A stretch of DNA of 5,331 bases, taken from the NCBI GenBank assembly GCA_021779235.1, contig JAJYBA010000116.1, positions 1 through 5,331 of the forward strand, given 5' to 3'. Below the pieces are notes generated by a model, which saw nothing but the letters and a program-made list of their open reading frames with translations, did not search any database and was not told the origin of the DNA. Shown in pieces: positions 1-5,331 of this stretch. Origin of the DNA: Bacillota bacterium (GTDB lineage: Bacteria; Bacillota; Clostridia; Clostridiales; Clostridiaceae). The translations under genes were made by a program, and so were the position numbers. Positions within the stretch are counted from its first letter, which is position 1, and every line of letters begins with the position of its first letter.

Positions 1-1052
1 ACAGCTTCTTCTTTACTTGGTTCTCCTACAGTTATAGGCTGAAACCTTCTCTCTAACGCTGAATCTTTTTCAATATGCCTTCTGTATTCATCTATAGTTG
101 TCGCACCTATGCATTGTATTTCACCACGAGCAAGGGCTGGCTTTAATATATTTGAAGCATCAATAGCTCCTTCAGCTCCTCCTGCTCCAATAATTGTATG
201 AATTTCATCTATGAATATGATAACATTTCCTGCTTCTAATATCTCTTGCATAACCTTTTTAAGTCTTTCTTCAAATTCTCCTCTATATTTAGAACCTGCC
301 ACCATGGAGGATATGTCCAAAGTTATAACTCTTTTATCTTTTAAAATTTCTGGAATACTACCGGAAGCTATTCTTTGTGATAGTCCTTCTGCTATAGCTG
401 TTTTACCTACGCCCGGCTCTCCTATAAGGCATGGGTTATTCTTCATTCTTCTGCACAAGATTTCTAAAAGCCGTTGAGTTTCATTATCTCTTCCTATAAC
501 AGGGTCAAGCTTACCTTCTCTTGCCATTTCAGTTAAGTCTTTACCGAAATGATCTAAAGTTGGCGTACCATGTTGCTTCTTTTCTTTTGATAAACTTCCT
601 TTTGAAGTATCTTCAGTGGACCAATTATTTATTATATCATTTCTTAATTTGTTGAAATCCGCTCCTAGATTAGCTAAAATTGTATATGCAACCCCTTCTT
701 CTTCTCTAATCAAAGCTAACAAAATATGTTCTGGGCTAATATAATTATGATTTAAATTTCTCGCTTCTAAGAGACTTAGTTCTATTAAGCGTTTTGTTCT
801 TGGAGTAAGCGGTATCTCATTCCTACGCATTTCTACGTCTCCTTCACCTTCATACTCCAAGACTAATTTTTTTACCCCTTCTGAAGAAATCTTCATATCA
901 TTCAATGATTTTTTGCATACTCCATCTTGTTCTTTTAGAATGCCTAAAAGTATATGCTCTGTACCTACGTAACCATGCTTTAATTGTTGTGCCTCTTCTT
1001 GAGCGTATACCAGAACCTTTTGTGCTCTTTCTGTAAATTTGTTAAACATCAT
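1..1052 (-). CDS. clpC: ClpC, AAA+ unfoldase of the Clp protease (N-terminal part, cut by window edge)
   Basis: ClpC unfolds damaged or tagged cytoplasmic proteins and feeds them into ClpP. The 350 complete codons seen here read without a break. The N-domain has two Clp_N repeats (about residues 5-65 and 82-142), each with an EHILL core (GTEHILLGIL at 30-39, SPEHILLALI at 106-115). A linker and the first AAA+ domain follow: Walker A GEPGVGKT at 211-218, pore loop KYRGEFEER at 255-263, Walker B IIFIDE at 278-283, sensor-1 GATT at 316-319 and arginine-finger region LERRF at 333-337. The middle domain, second AAA+ domain and ClpP-binding loop lie beyond the left edge. The start MMFNKFTERAQKVL closely matches Bacillus subtilis ClpC (MMFGRFTERAQKVL as I recall it). 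In many Firmicutes clpC is the last gene of ctsR-mcsA-mcsB-clpC; here none of those lies within 4 kb upstream. ClpA and ClpE are less likely, given the two-repeat N-domain and the ClpC-type sequence. Family call very sure; whether it is the only clpC is unknown. Confidence 0.97.
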   Translation of the reverse strand, partial: MMFNKFTERAQKVLVYAQEEAQQLKHGYVGTEHILLGILKEQDGVCKKSLNDMKISSEGVKKLVLEYEGEGDVEMRRNEIPLTPRTKRLIELSLLEARNLNHNYISPEHILLALIREEEGVAYTILANLGADFNKLRNDIINNWSTEDTSKGSLSKEKKQHGTPTLDHFGKDLTEMAREGKLDPVIGRDNETQRLLEILCRRMKNNPCLIGEPGVGKTAIAEGLSQRIASGSIPEILKDKRVITLDISSMVAGSKYRGEFEERLKKVMQEILEAGNVIIFIDEIHTIIGAGGAEGAIDASNILKPALARGEIQCIGATTIDEYRRHIEKDSALERRFQPITVGEPSKEEA

Positions 1053-1059
1053 GTTCAAA

Positions 1060-1065
1060 CACCTC
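1060..1065 (-). promoter_or_regulatory. Ribosome binding site of clpC
   Basis: On the minus strand GAGGTG lies 7 bases before the first of two tandem ATG codons (1052-1050 and 1049-1047). That spacing favours the first ATG, which also gives the MMF start known from ClpC of Bacillus. The second ATG would shorten the protein by only one residue. Confidence 0.75.
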
Positions 1066-1165
1066 ACTTGCAATGAATTTGCTTACCCCTATAATTATGC
1101 CCACTTCTATCTTAATTCTTGCATAGCATAATAGCCTTATGTACTTATTTAATAAAAAACACACC

Positions 1166-1189
1166 TAAAATATCTTATATTAAAATATC
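1166..1189. repeat. 9-bp direct repeat upstream of clpC
   Basis: TAAAATATC occurs at 1166-1174 and again at 1181-1189, a period of 15 bases. Read on the minus strand this is GATATTTTA twice, and a related GATATTTCA overlaps the end of the 74-residue gene near 1241-1249. Such a repeat could be a regulator site for clpC, but in DNA this AT-rich a 9-base match may be chance. It does not resemble the CtsR heptad operator. Confidence 0.3.
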
Positions 1190-1225
1190 CAAGGCATGTC
1201 CATATAGAATACATATTTTTTTCAT
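1175..1225 (-). CDS. Possible 16-residue micro-ORF between the 74-aa gene and clpC
   Basis: An ATG at 1225 opens a 16-codon frame, MKKICILYGHALDILI, ending in TAA. It is preceded by GTGAGG (1231-1236), 5 bases from the ATG, and this site overlaps the TAG stop of the 74-residue gene, an arrangement that would suit translational coupling. Against it, the frame is very short, its last codons fall inside the GATATTTTA repeat, and no known leader peptide is recognised. It may be a translated leader or simply a chance frame behind a chance GAGG. Confidence 0.2.
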   Translation of the reverse strand: MKKICILYGHALDILI

Positions 1226-1235
1226 ACCTACCTCA

Positions 1236-1460
1236 CTATTGAAATATCTTACGGTTTATATATTTTCTATCCTTGTACAACATTGAAATTCCCTTTTCAT
1301 AATCAAAAAAATTAATAATTATACATTTATCATCATAGCATCTTATGTTAATGCTTTCGCTCTCTTTTAACACCACGTCTATTTGTGCATTATTCTTAAA
1401 ATAAGAAAATCCCCTATTCTCATCTAGTAGTTTTATAATGTTATCCTTATTTTTAATCAT
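1236..1460 (-). CDS. Small hypothetical protein, 74 aa
   Basis: I do not recognise this protein. It is supported by a strong ribosome binding site (AGGGGG, 6 bases before the ATG at 1460) and by a good extended -10 promoter upstream (1535-1563). The protein is hydrophilic, with no signal peptide and no membrane segment. The N-terminus (MIKNKDNIIKLLDENRGF) looks helical; the middle, with alternating hydrophobic residues (IDVVL, INIRCY, CIIINFF at about residues 27-52), looks like three beta strands; the C-terminal tail is basic (KDRKYINRK). Two cysteines (41, 46) lie five residues apart, too little to claim a metal site. It sits 183 bases ahead of clpC on the same strand with no obvious terminator between, so read-through into clpC is plausible. 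No functional call is made. Confidence 0.75.
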   Translation of the reverse strand: MIKNKDNIIKLLDENRGFSYFKNNAQIDVVLKESESINIRCYDDKCIIINFFDYEKGISMLYKDRKYINRKIFQ

Positions 1461-1534
1461 TTTGTTCCCCCTTTTATAAATTCTACTTTTTAATTTTTTT
1501 GTTATTAAGCCAATTATTTATAAAACAAAGCAAT

Positions 1535-1563
1535 ATTTTACCATATATTTACTATTCTCTAAA
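1535..1563 (-). promoter_or_regulatory. Predicted sigma-A promoter of the 74-aa gene
   Basis: On the minus strand TTTAGA (1563-1558; 4 of 6 matches to TTGACA) is followed after 17 bases by TAAAAT (1540-1535; 5 of 6 matches to TATAAT). The bases just before the -10 read TGG, giving an extended -10 (TGn) element. Transcription would start near 1528 and leave a leader of about 68 bases before the ATG at 1460. Confidence 0.5.
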
Positions 1564-1608
1564 ACTATTTTTTCCCCTTGTTAAATCCATAACTTTCGTA
1601 ATAGTTTT
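1561..1608. repeat. Inverted repeat overlapping the -35 of the 74-aa gene promoter
   Basis: AAAACTATT (1561-1569) is matched by its complement AATAGTTTT (1600-1608) with 30 bases between. A shorter pair, GTTA (1580-1583) and TAAC (1590-1593), is nested inside, and another ACTATT lies at 1551-1556 within the promoter spacer. The left arm overlaps the -35 hexamer, so a repressor or activator site is conceivable. It lies upstream of the predicted transcription start, which argues against an RNA leader structure. Confidence 0.3.
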
Positions 1609-1659
1609 TTTTACATTTTTATACATAATATTCTTAGTTATTTAACATTCTTATAAAAT

Positions 1660-1698
1660 AAAAAGCTTACCTTCTAAAAATAAGAAGATAAGCTTTTT
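1660..1698 (-). terminator. Intrinsic terminator downstream of the ABC exporter
   Basis: The arms 1660-1675 and 1683-1698 form a 16-bp stem with a 7-base loop. Read as minus-strand RNA the stem is fully paired, with a single G-U wobble; read as plus-strand RNA the same position is a C-A mismatch, so the minus direction is favoured. The stem ends in a U-rich run (TTTTTATTTTAT on the minus strand). It should end the ABC exporter transcript about 140 bases after the stop codon and insulate the 74-residue gene. Confidence 0.8.
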
Positions 1699-1835
1699 CA
1701 ACATAAAATTGAATGATCATATAACCCTACATTTTCGTTATATCATCTCATCTGGAATGTACTTTTTAATTTAACATAGTTAAAATTGGTTAAAACCCTT
1801 TTGTAGAAGTTGGCTACTTACCTTCTGAAATGCCG

Positions 1836-3569
1836 TTAAAACATCTCGAACTGCATATTATAGAGCCCTGCATATATTCCATTTTTACTTAATAATTCTT
1901 CATGTGTACCTTGCTCTTTGATACCTTCTTCAGTTAGTACCAAAATACTATCTGCATTCCTAATAGTGCTAAGTCTATGTGCTATTATAATTGTTGTACG
2001 GTTCTGTGAGAGAAGTTCTAAGGAGTCCTGGATCAGTCTTTCGCTTTCGTTATCCAATGCAGATGTTGCCTCATCTAATATTAATACCTGAGGATTCTTT
2101 AAGAACACTCTCGCTATAGATATTCTCTGTTTTTGTCCCCCTGAAAGTTTAACTCCTCTTTCTCCAACATAGGTATCATATCCATCTTCAAGTCCCATTA
2201 TAAATTCATGCGCATTAGCCCGTTTCGCAGCTTCTTTTACTTCTTCATCATTAGCACTTGGTTTTCCGTATACTATGTTTTCTTTAATTGTTCCTGCAAA
2301 CATATAAACATCCTGTTGCACAATTCCCATATTGCTTCTCAGAGATTTCAACTTAATATCCCTTATATCAATGCCATCTAGTTTAACTGAACCTTCATCA
2401 ACTTCATAAAATCTAGGTATTATACTACAAAAGGTAGTCTTACCGCCCCCAGAAGGACCTACGATAGCTACGGTCTTTCCTGATTCAATTTCTACGTTAA
2501 TATTTTTAAGAACTGTGTTTTTATTATCATAGCTAAATGATACATTTTCAAAGCTAAGGTTTCCTTTTACACTAGTAATTTCTATTGATTCTTTCTTGTC
2601 TACAATATCTGGATGTGTGTCTATAACTTCTATAAACCTTTCAAATCCAGTTATTCCTCTTTGATATTGTTCTGTAAAATTAACCAATTTATCGACAGGA
2701 TTTAAGAATATATTTATATATAGAATATAAACTACAAGGTCAGAAGTTCTGAGATCACCCGTACTTATGAATATACCTCCAAATAGAACCACAACAAGGT
2801 ATAAAATTCCTTGGAAAAATCCATTCATACTAAAGAATCTTCCCATGATACTGTAGCTATCTTCCTTAGTTAGCAAAAATTCATTATTTCCCTTTTGAAA
2901 CTTTTTATTTTCTATATGTTCATTGGAAAAAGATTTTACAACTCTTATTCCAGATAAACTATCCTGAATTTGAGCATTAACATTCGCTATTGTTTCTCTA
3001 TTTCTCTTAAACACATACTTCATTTTTTTGTTGTAATTAATAGAAAAGTATATCATAAATAAAGTTATGAAAATTAGAATAGCTGTTATTTTAACATTTA
3101 TACTCATGAGTATTGCAAAAGAGCCTATAATTTTAAGCATTGATATAAATATATCTTCTGGCCCGTGGTGTGCAAGTTCTGATATATCAAAAAGGTCTGT
3201 TACAATTCTTGACATTAATTTTCCTGTATTTGTATTGTCGTAGTAGGAAAACGATAGTCTTTGAAGATGATTAAAAATATCACTTCTCATATCTGCTTCC
3301 ATTCTAGCACCCATTACATGACCTTGTGAGGTTATATAAAGCTGACAGAAGTATTTAATCACATACATAATTAAAAGTGCTAGACCTATGGATACAACAT
3401 ACTTTATTATTTGACTACTTTCTCTTTGGTACACATCATTTAAAAGAAATCTTACTATTACGGGGAAAACCAAATCAATAGCTGATAGTGTAAGGGCACA
3501 AAACATATCCATAAAAAACATTGCCTTATATGGCTTGTAATAGCTTATAAATCTCTTTATTATCCTCAT
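1836..3569 (-). CDS. ABC exporter half-transporter (fused permease and ATPase)
   Basis: This is a type IV (MsbA/MdlB-like) ABC exporter of 577 residues, the normal length for a half-transporter that works as a dimer in the cytoplasmic membrane. Residues 1 to about 310 form the six-helix membrane domain, with hydrophobic segments near 17-43, 54-78, 138-158, 159-178, 249-270 and 276-296. The ATPase follows: Walker A GPSGGGKTT (371-379), Q-loop near 418-419, X-loop TYVGERG (466-472), signature LSGGQKQR (475-482), Walker B VLILDE with catalytic E500, D-loop SALD (503-506) and switch H531. Because the catalytic glutamate and signature are both intact, a homodimer with two working sites is likely. 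No partner half-transporter lies beside it, and it appears to be transcribed alone. AAGGTGAT (3576-3583) stands 6 bases before the ATG. The substrate (drug, lipid or peptide) cannot be read from sequence; no accessory peptidase domain is present. Confidence 0.96.
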   Translation of the reverse strand: MRIIKRFISYYKPYKAMFFMDMFCALTLSAIDLVFPVIVRFLLNDVYQRESSQIIKYVVSIGLALLIMYVIKYFCQLYITSQGHVMGARMEADMRSDIFNHLQRLSFSYYDNTNTGKLMSRIVTDLFDISELAHHGPEDIFISMLKIIGSFAILMSINVKITAILIFITLFMIYFSINYNKKMKYVFKRNRETIANVNAQIQDSLSGIRVVKSFSNEHIENKKFQKGNNEFLLTKEDSYSIMGRFFSMNGFFQGILYLVVVLFGGIFISTGDLRTSDLVVYILYINIFLNPVDKLVNFTEQYQRGITGFERFIEVIDTHPDIVDKKESIEITSVKGNLSFENVSFSYDNKNTVLKNINVEIESGKTVAIVGPSGGGKTTFCSIIPRFYEVDEGSVKLDGIDIRDIKLKSLRSNMGIVQQDVYMFAGTIKENIVYGKPSANDEEVKEAAKRANAHEFIMGLEDGYDTYVGERGVKLSGGQKQRISIARVFLKNPQVLILDEATSALDNESERLIQDSLELLSQNRTTIIIAHRLSTIRNADSILVLTEEGIKEQGTHEELLSKNGIYAGLYNMQFEMF

Positions 3570-3608
3570 TGTTTCATCACCTTCCTTATAACAAATATTA
3601 CATATTTT

Positions 3609-3637
3609 AAGATAACACTTTATTTAATATATAGCAA
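3609..3637 (-). promoter_or_regulatory. Possible sigma-A promoter of the ABC exporter
   Basis: On the minus strand TTGCTA (3637-3632) and TATCTT (3614-3609) are separated by exactly 17 bases; each matches 4 of 6 consensus bases. Transcription would start near 3602 and give a leader of about 33 bases. The surrounding DNA is so AT-rich that other pairs could be drawn, so this is a modest prediction. Confidence 0.3.
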
Positions 3638-3865
3638 ATCCATTCCATAAAATACCTTAAGCATTAGTTAAAGTTCTAGAATTCATGTGGTACTACTTTT
3701 ATCAATTTAGAAAAAAGCATTCTACACATATCTCTGAATTGAAACAGAAAATAATCACCAAGTCTACTTTAAATGCCATAATTTTGAATAAAACACTTAA
3801 AAATAGATCTGCTAAATAATTAGGCTTATTACTAATTTTAATAAATATAAAATACTCCATCTAAA

Positions 3866-3899
3866 AAATAAGTAGTAATTTTAAAATTACTACTTATTT
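3866..3899 (-). terminator. Intrinsic terminator of pepP
   Basis: A perfect 17-bp palindrome is centred between 3882 and 3883, with no unpaired spacer in the DNA; in RNA the central A/U bases would form the loop. It starts 18 bases past the pepP stop codon. On the minus strand the stem runs into TTATTTTTTAG, a good U tract. The plus-strand side ends in TTATTTATAAG, a weaker tract, and no plus-strand gene needs it. Confidence 0.85.
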
Positions 3900-3917
3900 A
3901 TAAGTGCCCGTAAAAAT

Positions 3918-5159
3918 CTACTTTACCATAAATTCTTCAATTTCTTCTACTGTTTTAATGATTTGTTTTGAAAGATTTTCACATCCATCTTCTGTGATTA
4001 ATATGTCATCTTCTATTCTAATTCCAATATTCTCTTCTTCAATATAAAGTCCTGGCTCATTTGTAAATACCATTCCCGGTTTTAATTCTATGTCACGGCT
4101 TCCTACATCATGAGTATCTAGCCCTAAATAATGACTTACACCGTGGAAATAATACTTAGATAGCTCGCTATCTTCTTTAATTAGACCTAGCTCTATGCAT
4201 CCCTCTGCAAGGACTTTTTTAGCAGTTTGATTTAAAACTGAGAACATTATACCGGGCTTTGCAATTTCTGTTACTGCTTCTTGTGCTCTCAATACTACAT
4301 TATAAACTTGTTTTTGTCTTTCTGTAAACTTCCCATTAACAGGGAATGTGCGGCTTATATCCGCATTGTAATATTTATATTGAGCACCTAAGTCAAATAG
4401 CACTAATTTGCCATCCTCAAGTTCACAATTATTTTCGTGATAATGAAGTATTGTTGCATTCTTGCCACCAGCTGCAATAGTGTGGAAAGCATAGTCTGTT
4501 ACGCCATTGCTCTTTAATGTAAAATCAAAATAAGCCTCTAGTTCATACTCTCTCATTCCTGCTTTGGAATTTTTCATTAGTGCTTTTATACCTTTATCTG
4601 TTATATCTATGGCTACCCTAATTAATTCGATTTCTTCTTCTGATTTTATAAGTCTAAGACTCGCTATTTCATGAAATATATTTTTGATTGTTAAATAAGG
4701 ATATCTTTCCATTACAACCTTAGCAAATCTTTGTGATGTACTCATTGATATATGAAATTGTTGTCTTTCTAAGTCTAAACATAAATCATTTATCTTTGCT
4801 CTATCCAAAATTGAACCAAAAGTATCTTCAAATTCTTCTACAAACTTAACATCTTCAATACCTGAAATTTCTTTTGCTTCAGCCTCAGGCATTTTCTCTC
4901 CTACCCATCTAGCCATAACAGGGTCATTCTTTTCTATAAATAAAGTTTCTTCTACTTTACCGTTTCTTTTCACTAACATTAAAATCATTTTTTCTCTATC
5001 AATGCCTGTTAAATAGTAAAAATTTCTATTTGGAGTGAAGGCATATGTTTCATCTGCTGATTTGAATGGCGCTTCACCTGCAAACATTAATGTTACAGAA
5101 TTCTCTTCTAACTTATCACATAAATTCTTTCTGTTCTTTATAAATAATTCCTTTTTCAT
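3918..5159 (-). CDS. pepP: Xaa-Pro aminopeptidase (aminopeptidase P, M24B family)
   Basis: PepP is a cytoplasmic metalloenzyme, usually using two manganese ions, that removes an N-terminal residue followed by proline. The 413 residues comprise an AMP_N domain (about 1-135) and a pita-bread M24 catalytic domain (about 172-400). All five expected metal ligands are visible: D256 (LFDLG), D267 (ADISRTF), H343 (HGVSHYLGLDTHD), E368 (NEPGLYI) and E383 (RIEDD). H239 (ILHYHEN) and H350 match the substrate-binding histidines of the E. coli enzyme. Length fits the family. I place the start at the ATG at 5159 because GGGGGG lies 6 bases before it and the protein then begins MKKELFIKNRKNL, a normal AMP_N opening. 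An in-frame ATG at 5210 would add 17 residues (MHHFHAFIPINTYGGII) behind a poor site. The gene has its own promoter and terminator, so it looks monocistronic. A prolidase (PepQ) is less likely because of the AMP_N domain. Confidence 0.96.
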   Translation of the reverse strand: MKKELFIKNRKNLCDKLEENSVTLMFAGEAPFKSADETYAFTPNRNFYYLTGIDREKMILMLVKRNGKVEETLFIEKNDPVMARWVGEKMPEAEAKEISGIEDVKFVEEFEDTFGSILDRAKINDLCLDLERQQFHISMSTSQRFAKVVMERYPYLTIKNIFHEIASLRLIKSEEEIELIRVAIDITDKGIKALMKNSKAGMREYELEAYFDFTLKSNGVTDYAFHTIAAGGKNATILHYHENNCELEDGKLVLFDLGAQYKYYNADISRTFPVNGKFTERQKQVYNVVLRAQEAVTEIAKPGIMFSVLNQTAKKVLAEGCIELGLIKEDSELSKYYFHGVSHYLGLDTHDVGSRDIELKPGMVFTNEPGLYIEEENIGIRIEDDILITEDGCENLSKQIIKTVEEIEEFMVK

Positions 5160-5165
5160 TATAAT

Positions 5166-5171
5166 CCCCCC
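5166..5171 (-). promoter_or_regulatory. Ribosome binding site that sets the pepP start
   Basis: GGGGGG on the minus strand, followed by AT, is 6 bases from the ATG at 5159. It is much better than the AAGGT that precedes the alternative in-frame ATG at 5210, and so favours the 413-residue protein over the 430-residue one. Confidence 0.75.
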
Positions 5172-5233
5172 GTATGTGTTAATAGGTATAAAAGCATGAA
5201 AATGGTGCATTTTTTTACCTTATTTCTCTCTAT

Positions 5234-5262
5234 AACATAACACTCGGCTTAAGGAATTTCAA
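5234..5262 (-). promoter_or_regulatory. Predicted sigma-A promoter of pepP
   Basis: On the minus strand TTGAAA (5262-5257; 5 of 6 matches) is followed after exactly 17 bases by TATGTT (5239-5234; 4 of 6). Transcription would begin near 5227, giving a leader of about 68 bases. A second, weaker pair further upstream (TTGAAA near 5310, TATTAA near 5290, 18-base spacer) lies in an A-rich tract that might also act as an UP element. No operator or riboswitch is evident in the remaining 5211-5331 bases. Confidence 0.5.
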
Positions 5263-5331
5263 TATTTTTTTGTAAATGGTTGAAGCATTATTAATACTTG
5301 CATTTTAATTTTTTTTTCAAATTAAGTCTAT

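Larger units (their letters stand above)
1461..1835. other. 375-base gap between the ABC exporter and the 74-aa gene
   Basis: No frame with a credible ribosome binding site was found here on either strand. The gap holds, in minus-strand order, about 137 bases of untranslated tail after the ABC exporter stop, its terminator hairpin (1660-1698), an inverted repeat (1561-1608), an extended -10 promoter (1535-1563) and an AT-rich leader of roughly 68 bases for the 74-residue gene. Base composition is very AT-rich, as expected for clostridial intergenic DNA. Confidence 0.7.
3570..3917. other. 348-base gap between pepP and the ABC exporter
   Basis: No supported gene lies here. The gap holds the pepP terminator at its right end (3866-3899), the possible ABC exporter promoter (3609-3637) and the exporter's ribosome binding site (3576-3583). 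The middle part, about 3640-3860, is AT-rich and shows nothing beyond a weak 6-bp inverted repeat and a 25-codon frame without a ribosome binding site. Confidence 0.7.

Noticed and set aside
211..477. Plus-strand open frame of 88 codons
   Set aside because: It lies wholly inside the Walker A to Walker B region of clpC on the opposite strand, has no ribosome binding site or promoter, and its protein resembles nothing; it is a shadow of clpC.
1094..1099. CATAAT as a -10 element for a clpC promoter on the minus strand
   Set aside because: It matches 5 of 6 bases, but no reasonable -35 hexamer lies 16-19 bases upstream and there is no TGn extension, so I do not call a promoter here.
1570..1610. 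Possible riboswitch or structured leader before the 74-aa gene
   Set aside because: The sequence was compared by eye with remembered consensus features of c-di-GMP, preQ1 and fluoride riboswitches and matched none; it also lies upstream of the predicted transcription start.
1770..1784. Small hairpin TTTAAC/GTTAAA after the ABC exporter stop
   Set aside because: A 6-bp, almost all A/T stem with a 3-base loop is too weak to be a terminator; the 16-bp hairpin at 1660-1698 explains termination better.
3702..3779. 25-codon minus-strand frame in the gap upstream of the ABC exporter
   Set aside because: There is no ribosome binding site before the ATG, the composition is what random AT-rich DNA gives, and no family resemblance is seen.
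3818..3837. Inverted repeat AATTAG/CTAATT
   Set aside because: Six base pairs with an 8-base loop and no U tract or promoter context; expected by chance in this AT-rich gap.
5160..5210. In-frame 17-codon N-terminal extension of pepP
   Set aside because: The ATG at 5210 has only a weak AAGGT ahead of it, whereas the ATG at 5159 has GGGGGG at ideal spacing and gives a typical AMP_N start. The extension is also close to the predicted transcript start.

Overview
The window is AT-rich, low-GC Firmicute DNA. Strong GG-rich Shine-Dalgarno sites, AT-rich sigma-A-like promoters, U-tailed hairpin terminators and the protein sequences (a two-repeat ClpC, an AMP_N/M24 aminopeptidase P and a Firmicute-style ABC half-exporter) all point to a Clostridium-like anaerobe. 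This assignment is inferred from family resemblance and base composition; no search was run.

Every credible gene is on the minus strand, so transcription runs from high to low coordinates. From right to left: (1) a promoter region (5211-5331) and pepP, a complete 413-residue Xaa-Pro aminopeptidase (3918-5159), closed by a 17-bp perfect palindrome with a U tract; (2) a 348-base gap (3570-3917) holding that terminator and a possible promoter; (3) a complete 577-residue ABC exporter half-transporter (1836-3569) with all nucleotide-binding motifs intact, followed by a stem-loop terminator about 140 bases downstream; (4) a 375-base gap (1461-1835) with that terminator and a good extended -10 promoter; (5) a 74-residue protein of unknown function (1236-1460); (6) a 183-base gap containing a possible 16-codon micro-ORF and a short direct repeat; (7) the first 350 codons of clpC, running off the left edge.

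The terminators suggest three transcription units: pepP alone, the ABC exporter alone, and the 74-residue gene possibly together with clpC. ClpC (an unfoldase for ClpP) and PepP (trimming of X-Pro peptides) both serve protein turnover, but nothing shows that they are co-regulated. The exporter substrate cannot be read from the sequence.

I see mostly ordinary chromosomal housekeeping sequence and no convincing new system. The points worth a second look are that clpC lacks the usual ctsR-mcsA-mcsB genes and any visible CtsR operator, and that an unrecognised small gene and perhaps a micro-ORF sit where mcsB would be expected.
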